Positions 1 to 6,618 of a DNA stretch of 6,971 nucleotides are shown piece after piece (position 1 is the first letter of the stretch; every line of letters begins with the position of its first letter). Below the pieces are notes generated by a model. The model was given only the letters and a program-made list of their open reading frames with translations, did no database searches and was not told where the DNA came from. This stretch comes from Bog-159 sp035602155 (GTDB taxonomy: Bacteria; Acidobacteriota; Terriglobia; Bryobacterales; Bryobacteraceae). The stretch lies in the NCBI GenBank assembly GCA_035602155.1, contig DATNMW010000051.1:1-6971 (forward strand), read 5' to 3'. Both the position numbers and the translations under genes were made by a program.

Positions 1-2324
1 TTGCCCTGGGCATCGGCGCAAACACGGCCATCTTCAGCGCGGTGAAGGCGGTGCTGCTGAATCAACTGCCGTATCGCGACCCGGACCGGTTGGTGAAGTT
101 GGGCGAGGCCGACGATGGCGAGACGCGCGCCACTACCATCGGCTACAGCACGGCCTATGACTGGCGCAGGTTGAGCCATTCGTTCGAGAGCATGTCCCTG
201 TACCGCACCGCGGCCGGCGCCATTGTCGAGCGGGGCGAGCCTGAGCTCGTAAGCGGCTTGCGCGTGAATTACGATTTCTTCGATACCCTTGGCATCCGCA
301 TGCAGATCGGCCGCGCCTTCTTGCCCGAGGAGGATACTCCCGGCCGTCGCCACGAAGTCATCCTCGCTCACGGGCTTTGGGTGCGGCGCTTTGGCGGGGA
401 TCCGAACATCGTCGGCCGCGCCGTCCGGCTGAGCGATTCAGCGTTCACGGTAGTGGGCGTGTTGCCTGCCGGTTTCCGCCCGATCGGGATTGAAGGCTTC
501 GGCCTGCCCGAGATCTTCGAACCCCTGGGATACGCGCTGACCGATCCGTTCGCCTGCCGCGATTGCCAGCACTTGCAATGGATCGCACGCCTGAAGCCGG
601 GCGTGCCGGCAGCCCAGGCGCACGCCGAGTTGAAAACCATCATGGCCGATCTTGTGCGGCACTACCCTGCATCCTATCCTCCGCAGGCGACGGTGGCGTT
701 AGAACCCTTGCAGGACCATATCGTCGGCCGCGTCGGCACAGCGCTCTGGGTGCTCATGGGAGCCGTCGCCTTTGTGTTGCTGATCGCGTGCGTCAACGTC
801 GCGAACCTGATGCTGGCGCGCGCCACGGGCCGCGCCAGGGAGATGGCGCTGCGCGCCGCACTGGGGGCCGCGCGATGGCGATTGATCCGCCAGCTTATTA
901 CCGAGAGCCTTCTGTTGTCCGTCTCTGGCGGTGGCGCCGGCGTGCTCTTCGGTTGGTGGTGTACGTCCAGACTGGCCTCGCTAGCGCCCCAGGAAATGCC
1001 ACGCCTCGACGAGATTCACATGGACGCCGTGGTGCTCGTCTTCGGGCTAGCGGCAAGCCTGTTCACCGGACTTCTGTTCGGGTTGCTGCCTGCCCTGCGC
1101 ACCTCCCGTGCCGATTTCGGCAAGACCTCCGGCAGCCGTTCCCGGAGCAGGCTGCGCGACACCCTGGCCATGGGCGAACTGGCGCTGGCCTTCGTCCTTG
1201 CCGTGGGCGCGGGTTTGCTGGGCAAGAGCCTGCTGCGCCTGATGAACGTCGATCCGGGCTTCGATCCGCATAACGTTCTTACGCTGGACACCTACGTGTA
1301 CGGCGCGCGCTACCAGAAGCCGGAGGCCGAATTGAACTACTACGCACAGGCATTCGCGCGGCTGCGCGCCACGCCTGGCGTCGAGAGTGTGGCGATGACC
1401 AGTTCGATTCCCCTCACGAGCTTCGACCGCGCCGGTTTTCACATACGCGATCACCGCCGCGCGCACGATTCGGAAGACCCCAGCGCCGATCGGTACTCTG
1501 TGACGCCGGACTACTTCCGCGTCATGCGCATTCCGTTGAAGCGCGGGCGCTCGTTTACCGCCCAGGACATCGCCGCCGCGCCCAAGGTAGCGGTAATCGG
1601 CGAAACCTGCGCGCGCGAACAGTTCCCGGCCGAGGACCCCATCGGCAAACAGATCCAGTTGGGTGGCCGCGACGACAACAAACCGTGGGCCACCATCGTC
1701 GGGATCGTCGGCGACGTGCGCCAATACGGCTTGGACACCCCCTCCAACATCGCGGCTTACATCCCGCAGGCGCAAGACCTCTCATTCCGTTATTCGCTGG
1801 TGGCGCGGACCACCATCAATCCGCGCACGTTGGAGCGGGCCGCGCGCGCCGCGTTCCTGGCCGTCGATCCGACGCTGCCGGTCTTCCAGGTGCAACCCAT
1901 GGAGACCTACCTGGCATCCTCGCTGGCGCAGCGCCGGTTCACGCTGGCCCTGCTGGCGCTCTTCGGCGGACTGGCGCTGGCGCTGGCCGCGGTGGGCATT
2001 TACGGCGTAGTCTCCTGCGCGGTGACGGCGCGCACGCGGGAGATGGGCATCCGCATGGCGCTCGGCGCGGAGCGGCGCGATGTGTTGGCGATGGTGTTGC
2101 GGCAGGCAGCCGTGCTGGCTTCGGCTGGCCTCGCGGCAGGCTTGGCGGCATCGCTGGCCTTGACCCGTTTCCTCTCGAGCTTGCTATTCGAGGTACGTAC
2201 GACGGATCTCGCAACCCTGGCGGCCATCGCCGCGCTGCTGGCCGCGGTGGCGTTGGGTGCGAGCTATTTACCTGCGCGGCGGGCGGCCAGCGTGGATCCG
2301 ACGGTGGCGCTACGTTATGAGTAA
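1..2324 (+). CDS. ADOP-type ABC transporter permease (FtsX/MacB-like, duplicated), 5'-partial
   Basis: The reading frame is open from base 3 to the TAA at 2322-2324, giving 773 visible residues. The GTG at 42 is internal: the residues before it (ALGIGANTAIFS) are the conserved end of the first membrane helix in this family, so roughly 30-40 N-terminal residues lie outside the window. Visible order: MacB-like periplasmic core domain (about 15-240); FtsX unit 1 (about 244-365) with EMALRAALGA after its first helix; a short basic linker; a helix and second periplasmic core (about 385-630); FtsX unit 2 (about 640-770) with the matching EMGIRMALGA; and the usual LRYE-type C-terminus. This two-copy architecture is the acidobacterial duplicated orphan permease class, inner-membrane proteins related to MacB and LolC/E. 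No ATPase gene is visible beside it, as is usual for these 'orphans'. Substrate unknown. It converges on the toxin gene with a 4-base gap. Confidence 0.93.
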   Translation, partial: ALGIGANTAIFSAVKAVLLNQLPYRDPDRLVKLGEADDGETRATTIGYSTAYDWRRLSHSFESMSLYRTAAGAIVERGEPELVSGLRVNYDFFDTLGIRMQIGRAFLPEEDTPGRRHEVILAHGLWVRRFGGDPNIVGRAVRLSDSAFTVVGVLPAGFRPIGIEGFGLPEIFEPLGYALTDPFACRDCQHLQWIARLKPGVPAAQAHAELKTIMADLVRHYPASYPPQATVALEPLQDHIVGRVGTALWVLMGAVAFVLLIACVNVANLMLARATGRAREMALRAALGAARWRLIRQLITESLLLSVSGGGAGVLFGWWCTSRLASLAPQEMPRLDEIHMDAVVLVFGLAASLFTGLLFGLLPALRTSRADFGKTSGSRSRSRLRDTLAMGELALAFVLAVGAGLLGKSLLRLMNVDPGFDPHNVLTLDTYVYGARYQKPEAELNYYAQAFARLRATPGVESVAMTSSIPLTSFDRAGFHIRDHRRAHDSEDPSADRYSVTPDYFRVMRIPLKRGRSFTAQDIAAAPKVAVIGETCAREQFPAEDPIGKQIQLGGRDDNKPWATIVGIVGDVRQYGLDTPSNIAAYIPQAQDLSFRYSLVARTTINPRTLERAARAAFLAVDPTLPVFQVQPMETYLASSLAQRRFTLALLALFGGLALALAAVGIYGVVSCAVTARTREMGIRMALGAERRDVLAMVLRQAAVLASAGLAAGLAASLALTRFLSSLLFEVRTTDLATLAAIAALLAAVALGASYLPARRAASVDPTVALRYE

Positions 2325-2335
2325 GTTGTTACTCA
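2318..2335. terminator. Hairpin spanning two convergent stop codons
   Basis: TGAGTAA (2318-2324) and TTACTCA (2329-2335) are perfect 7-base inverted arms around a GTTG loop. The arms contain the TAA stops of the permease gene (plus) and the toxin gene (minus). It could act as a weak two-way terminator, but it is not GC-rich and has no T tract. Part of the symmetry is forced because both genes end in GAG-TAA, so it may be coincidence. Confidence 0.3.
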
Positions 2336-2724
2336 ACCAACTCGATCTTGGCGTGGTGCCCGTGCGCGGAAGCAATGCGGCGGTCGCGCGTGATGAGCGG
2401 GGCATCCAGAGCCTCGGCGAGCACCACATACGAGGCGTCGTAGGCCGTGAGACTGTGGCGCAGTTGCCAGATGCGCGGGACATACGGATGGTGGGGGTGG
2501 CGTACCAACCGCAGGCCGCTCAGGTCCGCGAGCGCCTGCGCGGCGCGATTGGGCTGCAGTTCTCCTCTCAGGCACAAACGGCGCAACACGTGGACAATCT
2601 CCAGGTCCAGCAGGTGCGGCGCATGTAGCGTCTCCTCCTCGCGGTAGACACGTGCGCCGACGCGCTCGCCGATGTCTGTTGCGAGCAGCACCTCCAGCAG
2701 CGCCGACGCGTCAATCACGATCAA
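2329..2724 (-). CDS. vapC: Type II toxin, PIN-domain ribonuclease (VapC family)
   Basis: This 131-residue protein spans a single PIN domain, the normal VapC size. VapC toxins are Mg2+-dependent RNases that cut tRNA or rRNA when free of antitoxin. The acidic active-site residues are all present: D5 in MIVIDASALLEVLL, E42 in LLDLEIVHVLRR, D96 in LTAYDASYVVLAEAL, and D114 in LITRDRRIA, so it is predicted active. The start used is TTG at 2724, because the family's first beta strand (IVID) requires it. GTG at 2718 is an alternative that would lose that strand. The gene overlaps the antitoxin gene by 14 bases (8 if GTG is used), typical of translational coupling in these operons. The downstream neighbour is the convergent permease gene. 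Confidence 0.92.
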   Translation of the reverse strand: MIVIDASALLEVLLATDIGERVGARVYREEETLHAPHLLDLEIVHVLRRLCLRGELQPNRAAQALADLSGLRLVRHPHHPYVPRIWQLRHSLTAYDASYVVLAEALDAPLITRDRRIASAHGHHAKIELVE

Positions 2725-2950
2725 GGCCGTCTCGTGATGCCCGCAATATTTCCACCGGGGACGTCTTCAGGTGTACGGGCTTGCGGCGTGCGAGCCTCTC
2801 CAGCATCTCCTTCATCGTCGGTTTTTCCTCGAGTTGCCGGATCTCCCGGATGACGTAATCGGAGAGCGACATGCCTTCCATCGCGGCGCGCGATTTGAGC
2901 TTGCGGTGCAGGTCGTCGGGGACGTGGCGCAACTGGATCATGACGGGCAT
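2711..2950 (-). CDS. vapB: Type II antitoxin, ribbon-helix-helix (VapB/FitA-like)
   Basis: A protein of 79 residues from the ATG at 2950 (76 from the ATG at 2941). The N-terminal half is a ribbon-helix-helix DNA-binding fold: strand MIQLRHV (4-10), helix 1 around DDLHRKLKSRAAMEG (12-26), turn, then helix 2 SLSDYVIREIRQLEE (28-42). The C-terminal tail (about 43-79, ending ILRASRDGLDRD) matches the toxin-wrapping segment of FitA-type antitoxins. It should neutralise the PIN toxin encoded next to it and, with it, repress their shared promoter. An upstream in-frame ATG at 2980 would give 89 residues, but it sits inside the -35 box and operator, so I reject it. No Shine-Dalgarno precedes any of the three starts. 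The predicted transcription start falls on or beside base 2950, suggesting leaderless translation. Confidence 0.88.
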   Translation of the reverse strand: MPVMIQLRHVPDDLHRKLKSRAAMEGMSLSDYVIREIRQLEEKPTMKEMLERLARRKPVHLKTSPVEILRASRDGLDRD

Positions 2951-2956
2951 GTCTTT

Positions 2957-2985
2957 AAGATATTTGCATGTGCGGCACATGTCAA
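2957..2985 (-). promoter_or_regulatory. Candidate promoter of the vapBC operon
   Basis: Read on the minus strand, TTGACA (2985-2980) is a perfect -35 box. A 17-base spacer (2979-2963) follows, then TATCTT (2962-2957) as a -10 box matching 4 of 6 consensus positions. The expected start site, about 7 bases past the -10, is near 2950, the A of the antitoxin ATG. The sequence is directly visible; promoter function is inferred. Confidence 0.65.
2967..2981. promoter_or_regulatory. Palindromic operator, probable VapBC autoregulation site
   Basis: CATGTGC-G-GCACATG is a perfect 7+1+7 inverted repeat. It overlaps the end of the -35 box and fills most of the spacer up to the -10 box of the vapBC promoter. 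A ribbon-helix-helix dimer bound here would block RNA polymerase, the usual autorepression in VapBC/FitAB systems. The symmetry is seen directly; the binding protein is inferred. Confidence 0.6.
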
Positions 2986-3020
2986 GGCCCGGTTCCGGAG
3001 TGCGCCCACTGAAAGCCTGG

Positions 3021-3042
3021 CTGCGGGCAAGATTGCCCGCGG
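3021..3042 (-). terminator. Stem-loop after the beta-propeller gene
   Basis: GCGGGCA (3023-3029) and TGCCCGC (3034-3040) form a perfect stem with loop AGAT. It can be extended by a G-U and a C-G pair to 3021-3042. It lies 5 bases past the TAA of the minus-strand propeller gene and upstream of the vapB promoter. No T tract follows, so it may be a weak terminator or an mRNA 3'-end stabiliser rather than a strong intrinsic terminator. Confidence 0.5.
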
Positions 3043-3047
3043 TCCAA

Positions 3048-4598
3048 TTAATTCCCTACGGCGAAAAGAATCGCATCGTTGATGGCGTAAGCCGTGCCGT
3101 CCACGCCGATCACAGTGGGCGTGTAAGCTTCTCCGATACCTGCCGTGAGGGCTACCTTCTGGCTCAGCGTGTTGGTCGTAAGATCCCAACGGTACAGGTT
3201 GCCGTCCTCGCTATTCGCCAGGATGGACTTGCCGGGGATGTCCACGGCGGCGGAGTTGATACACCACTCCTTTACCCCTGGATCGGGAGGGTTCGGCGTG
3301 GGTCCCAGAATGGTGAGAACTTCGTTCATCACCGTAACACCGGTGATGGGGTCCGTTTCCGTGGCATGCGGATCCAGAATCGCAATCTTGTTTTCTCCGT
3401 TCCCGCTGCCGATGTCCGCGTAATTGTTGTACTTCGTCATTAAGAGATAGCCGGACGTGCCGGTGTACGACGCAACCATCGACGCCGGAACCAGCGAAGC
3501 CGTCTCGTCCCATCCAAAAGCGCCTGGGGTCTTGGTTTGCGAAAGATCGGCGCTAAAATGCAATAGCCACCCGCGGTCGTTGTTTTCCGGAAACGGCGTT
3601 TCCAATACTCCGTAGTACACATCTCCGTCCACCCCGGTGGTCGGGGAAGCCGAGGAGTCGTCGTCGATCCAGGAGTTCTCTCCGGACTTCGGATCCTTGA
3701 GGCGCACACGCGCTACGGGCGCCAGCGTGGCGCTATTCAGTGCCAGCAAATAACCGGCACTGCCGTTACTCGCGGCGACATATAGCGTCGTGCCGTCCCA
3801 ACTCAGCGCCGGCGCGCAGTTGTAAGGAACTTCTGTCATTGTCGAGTCGGAGGCCGCGGTGGTCACCGCCGTCCAGACCGCCGTCCCGTCGCTGCCGATT
3901 CGCGCGATCCCGCTGGTCAGGCCGGCCAAGGGGCTGGCGCCGCTGACCACGAAGCCGAAGTAGATATCCCCCGCCTCATCGGCGGTGAGAGGTGTATTAA
4001 TGTAAACCGTGCTGGTGAAACCGGCGGGATTTGCCGCGTAGTTGGACAGCCCATAGAAAGCGATGCGGCCCTCGGTCCCGGTGGCCGAGTCGGGGTTCTC
4101 GCGGAAAAGGATGGTACCGCCCGTGGCTGGAAAGTAAAGTCGCTTCGCGGTTAGAGCTGGGCCGAAGACCGACGTCCATCCATGGGACGGTGGCAAGGCG
4201 TAGTCCGTTTGCGTGCTCCACACCAAGCTTCCGCTGCCGGCGTTATGCGCCTCGACGCGGAAGCCTCCGCTGGCCCCCGTCTTCACCGGTACGATGACCG
4301 TATTGGCGGCCGTAATCAGCGGCGAGCCATAGTGAATCAGCAGCTCTTCCGCGCCAAATTGAAGCGGTGCGGCCTGGCGGCCGGGGTATTGTGGATGCAG
4401 ATCCACGGGTGTCTGCCAGTGAATACCGTTTAGCGCCTGGGAAGCCGTGCCCGACGCTGCCCCGTGATGGGCAACTTTCGCGAAGTTGGTCCATGCGGTC
4501 TGACCGCGCGCGATGGGCAGGAAACCGAAGAGGATTAGGGCGAGAGCGGCGGCTGGCGCCCGGCTCGACTTAGAGCGGCAAATTTCGTAACTGTGCAT
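3048..4598 (-). CDS. Secreted beta-propeller protein (PQQ-like repeats), function unknown
   Basis: A 516-residue protein with a clear Sec signal peptide: basic n-region to R13, hydrophobic core (about 14-29), and a probable cut after ARG at 32, leaving mature QTAWTNF. The mature part is beta-rich with repeated blade-like motifs: ALTAKRLYFPATGG (148-161), GDIYFGFVVSG (210-220), ALSWDGTTLYVAASNGSAG (264-282), GVDGDVYYGVLE (322-333), EDGNLYRWDL (464-473) and GVDGTAYAIND (498-508). These resemble PQQ-binding-type propeller repeats, but I see no quinoprotein dehydrogenase active-site pattern, so it is more likely a structural or binding propeller. A D-rich loop (311-314, IDDDSS) could bind a metal. 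The mature part has only two cysteines (261, 446). It resembles a family of secreted hypothetical proteins in Acidobacteriota. It appears monocistronic: a hairpin follows it, and a gene remnant lies upstream with no shared operon. No clear Shine-Dalgarno precedes the ATG. Confidence 0.85.
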   Translation of the reverse strand: MHSYEICRSKSSRAPAAALALILFGFLPIARGQTAWTNFAKVAHHGAASGTASQALNGIHWQTPVDLHPQYPGRQAAPLQFGAEELLIHYGSPLITAANTVIVPVKTGASGGFRVEAHNAGSGSLVWSTQTDYALPPSHGWTSVFGPALTAKRLYFPATGGTILFRENPDSATGTEGRIAFYGLSNYAANPAGFTSTVYINTPLTADEAGDIYFGFVVSGASPLAGLTSGIARIGSDGTAVWTAVTTAASDSTMTEVPYNCAPALSWDGTTLYVAASNGSAGYLLALNSATLAPVARVRLKDPKSGENSWIDDDSSASPTTGVDGDVYYGVLETPFPENNDRGWLLHFSADLSQTKTPGAFGWDETASLVPASMVASYTGTSGYLLMTKYNNYADIGSGNGENKIAILDPHATETDPITGVTVMNEVLTILGPTPNPPDPGVKEWCINSAAVDIPGKSILANSEDGNLYRWDLTTNTLSQKVALTAGIGEAYTPTVIGVDGTAYAINDAILFAVGN

Positions 4599-4775
4599 AA
4601 GCGTATGCTACATCGATTCCAACCCTGACACCAGGCACCAAGAACCTATTTTACAAATACTCTTCGTGACAGAAACCGACTTGTAGCGGGCTGTCTCACC
4701 AACTCCCGCCAGTCCTACCCTATACCCTCTCCGCCATCGCCGCGTGTCGGCTGCCGGTAAGGGGTCAGAACGGTT
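4599..4775 (-). promoter_or_regulatory. Leader/promoter region of the beta-propeller gene
   Basis: This 177-base gap holds no gene. On the minus strand, TAAAAT (4653-4648) matches a -10 box at 5 of 6 positions and would start transcription about 40 bases before the ATG at 4598, but no good -35 box sits at the right distance. Within the leader, CCTG-ACAC-CAGG (4624-4635) is a small inverted repeat. Nothing else is recognisable. Confidence 0.25.
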
Positions 4776-5482
4776 TCAGCGCTGGATGATCGCCTCTGCC
4801 GTCAATCCGGTGAAAAGCTCACGTCCATCTCGTCTTCAGGCGGTAGGGGACGCAGGAAATCCTCGGCCAGCCACTGCTTTCTTTCCATTAACAGATCGAG
4901 CCGCTCATCGAACGTCGGCACAACTCACCCTGATGGATCGTGCAAGATCGGCAAGTAAACCGAAGCCTCCTTCGTCTGCCCGATTCGGTAAGCGCGGTCG
5001 GTTGCCTGGGACTCTACTGCAGGGGTTCCACCAGCGCCCGTAATGCACGACATGGTATGCACGACAAGGTTCGAATCCTGGCCTGACGCAAGAGTCGTAC
5101 AGAATGGCATCTCGAGCCTTGACCCCCGACGCCTTGAGCGAGCCTCCTCGCATTTTCGTTCCGCCGTTGATGATGCGGACCGGAAGTTGAAACTCCTCCT
5201 GAAGAACCTTCGCGAGAATTCCCTGCATGGCCCGGTGACGGGCGAACACAACGGCCTTTTCGCGCCTCGCGCGAACCAGATGGAGCGTCGCAATTACCGC
5301 ACGCAACCGCGGCCTTCGGCTATGAAATCCCGCAACAGGTCTTGGTGCGCTGTAATCTCCTCCTCTGACATATTGCATTTCAATCTTACGACCTGCTTCG
5401 GAGGAAGATCCGCCACCTCGGACTTCGTGCGCCGAAGCAGGCCCCGCCACTCGACCCAATCCATCGCGTTCCGCGAGCGCGC
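4776..5482 (-). pseudogene. Remnant of an SNF2-family helicase gene (C-terminal part)
   Basis: Joining two minus-strand frames recovers the end of a SNF2/RapA-like DNA-dependent ATPase. Segment A (5464-5294) reads GLLRRTKSEVADLPPKQ, the classic end of the SNF2 N-lobe, and stops at TAA 5296. Segment B (about 5310-5025, other frame) carries AVIATLHLVR, KAVVFARHRAMQ and FQLPVRIING, the start of the helicase C-lobe, then HVVHYGRWWNP. Segment C (about 5024-4928, back in frame A) reads AVESQATDRAYRIGQTKE, motif VI with its arginines, then meets a TGA at 4927-4925. The same frame resumes with TFDERLDLLMERKQWLAEDF (4915 on). A last frameshift at the AAAA run 4813-4816 leads to FTGLTAEAIIQR and a TGA at 4778-4776. 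Between B and the HVVHYG block the conserved motif V segment is gone, and more is missing between A and B. The ATPase N-lobe is absent. It cannot encode a working enzyme. An unbroken frame at 4905-5624 is partly out of the true frame and should not be annotated as a gene. Confidence 0.87.
5043..5070. repeat. 14-base tandem duplication in the helicase remnant
   Basis: ATGCACGACATGGT (5043-5056) is followed directly by ATGCACGACAAGGT (5057-5070), differing at one base. It lies exactly where the helicase remnant has lost its motif V coding region, so it likely marks the deletion scar. The copy at 5043 encodes, on the minus strand, the native HVVH residues. Confidence 0.7.
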
Positions 5483-5510
5483 CTATATCGCCTATATCGC
5501 CGCCTTTATC
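5481..5510. repeat. Short tandem repeat, 9-base units
   Basis: GCCTATATC occurs twice in a row (5481-5498), followed by GCC and a variant unit GCCTTTATC (5502-5510). On the minus strand it adds two in-frame TAG stops just before the recognisable helicase segment, so it marks the border of that remnant. It lies 47 bases upstream of the isocitrate dehydrogenase fragment. Function unknown; replication slippage is the simplest origin. Confidence 0.55.
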
Positions 5511-5556
5511 CCAGCCCTTGCGCCAACCGCGCAATCCTATATGTTTAGGTTTCCTT

Positions 5557-5850
5557 ATGCCCAGCAAAACCCCCATCACCGTGGCGCACGGCGACGGCAT
5601 CGGTCCCGAAATCATGGCCGCCACCTTGGAAATCCTGGGAGCGTCCGGCGCGGCCCTCGAAATCGAGACTATCGAAATCGGTGAAAAGGTCTACCTGCGC
5701 GGCAACACCGCGGGTATCGAACCCAGCGCTTGGGACTCCCTGCGCCGCACCAAAGTATTCCTGAAAGCCCCCGCCACCACGCCGCAGGGCGGCGGCCTCA
5801 AGAGCCTCAACGTCACCATACCGCTTATACTGCTGATCCATATCTGCTAG
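5557..5850 (+). pseudogene. icd: Truncated isocitrate dehydrogenase gene (N-terminal ~88 codons)
   Basis: The ATG at 5557 opens a 97-codon frame ending in TAG at 5848-5850. Residues 1-88 match the N-terminus of long-form NADP-type isocitrate dehydrogenases of the Rickettsia/Thermus kind: ITVAHGDGIGPEIM (7-20), the nucleotide-binding start of the isocitrate/isopropylmalate dehydrogenase superfamily; IEIGEKVYLRGN (39-50); and KAPATTPQGGG (69-79) leading to KSLNVT (82-87), whose Ser and Asn correspond to E. coli Icd S113 and N115 that hold isocitrate. The family then continues with RKTL and an ANVRP motif, but here the frame changes abruptly at about base 5818-5821 into PLILLIHIC and stops. A whole enzyme has about 400-480 residues, so metal and cofactor sites are missing and the product would be inactive. 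The start could be extended to TTG 5518, but homology begins after 5557. A weak AGG lies 7 bases upstream. Isopropylmalate dehydrogenase is a less likely parent. Confidence 0.87.
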
Positions 5851-5877
5851 GCGCGTTCCAGTGATCTGGTCATTCGT

Positions 5878-6617
5878 CTACGGGCGCGATTCGGACTTCG
5901 ATCCTGGGCGGCACTTTCCGTGCGCGCCGGCCCGAAAGATCGATCGAATCTCCTTCTCGGTCAACGCCCGGCGGTAGAAAGTCAGTTCATCGATCTCGCC
6001 CTGGAAGTAGATGTCCTCGCGGTCCACATATCCGTTGGCGTGATGCCGGCCGAGCCAGAGCGGTTGGGGAACGTCCAGGTTCGTCAGGGTGGCCTCCAAA
6101 AAGTAATTCTTCTGGAACACCCCATCCACATAGATAGCACCCGGCTGTGGGGGGAGCCGGCGGACGACGCCCGCCACATGGTGCCAGTTTCCGTCGGCGA
6201 TGCTGGTTTCGGCAAAGGGACCGTGGCCCCTGCTTCCGTCCGCGAGTTGCAGAGCCGGCTGACCCTTGCAAATAAAGATCAGATAGCCCAGCGGCTGATG
6301 CCCCCGTTTGTCCACGATAGTGGGCGTGCCCACGGACTGCCTGGTGCGAATCCACGGCTCGATGCTGAAGTCGTCTTCGCCCACGTCCAGGCCCGGCGTG
6401 GAGGCGGGGACTTCGAAGTATTGGTCGATGCCGTTGAAGCGGAGCGCGGAGCCCACCAAACCCGGCACTCGCTGGGGACGGTGCTCGTCCGGCTGGCGAA
6501 AGAGCGGCTCGTCGAAGGTAAACCATGCCGAGATGCCGGGTGGCGCGGCAACGCATCCGGATTGGGCGCGCGCCACAAAGGAATCCCCAGCAGCACGATA
6601 AAGCGCAAAGTTGGCAT
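5878..6617 (-). CDS. Secreted LamG/concanavalin A-like lectin domain protein, frameshifted near its N-terminus
   Basis: The body (GTG 6576 to TAG 5880-5878, 232 residues) is one LamG-type jelly-roll domain: LRFNGIDQYFEVPA (about 45-58), DDFSIEPWIRT, GYLIFICKG, ADGNWHHVAGVVRR, IYVDGVF, LWLGRHHANG and FQGEIDELTFYRRALTEKEI before a C-terminal GKCRPG. Such domains bind carbohydrate or serve as structural modules on secreted proteins. The true start is probably the ATG at 6617, which encodes MPTLRFIVLLGIPL, a signal-peptide core, but in a different frame. Adding one G beside 6576 joins it to ARAQSGCVAAPPG and recreates a signal peptidase site after ARA, giving about 246 residues. As written, the secreted form cannot be made: either a real one-base deletion or a sequencing error. 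The ATG at 6617 follows the stop codon of the upstream gene after one base, implying translational coupling. The ligand is unknown. Confidence 0.8.
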
Positions 6618-6618
6618 C

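Noticed and set aside
1047..1775. Long minus-strand frame of 242 codons inside the permease gene, and a similar plus-strand frame at 563-1273
   Set aside because: Shadow frames of a high-GC gene: arginine- and alanine-rich, no domain, and fully covered by the well-supported permease frame.
2951..2980. Upstream ATG at 2980 as antitoxin start
   Set aside because: It lies within the -35 box and operator, and the added residues are not part of the ribbon-helix-helix family's N-terminus.
4759..4775. GGGGTCAG next to the helicase stop, and CCTGACACC at 4624, as a pair of REP-like element ends
   Set aside because: The two do not form a convincing inverted repeat with each other, and one copy each is too little to support a repeat family.
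5066..5082. tRNA T-arm-like sequence (GGTTCGAATCC)
   Set aside because: No acceptor, D or anticodon arms occur at the right distances, and the stem has a mismatch. The bases are explained as helicase-remnant codons for RPGFE on the minus strand.
4905..5624. Unbroken 239-codon minus-strand frame taken as one gene
   Set aside because: Only its middle (about 5310-5025) is in the true helicase frame. Its first part reads antisense through the icd start and out of frame through segment A, and its end is out of frame after the CCCC run at 5022-5025.
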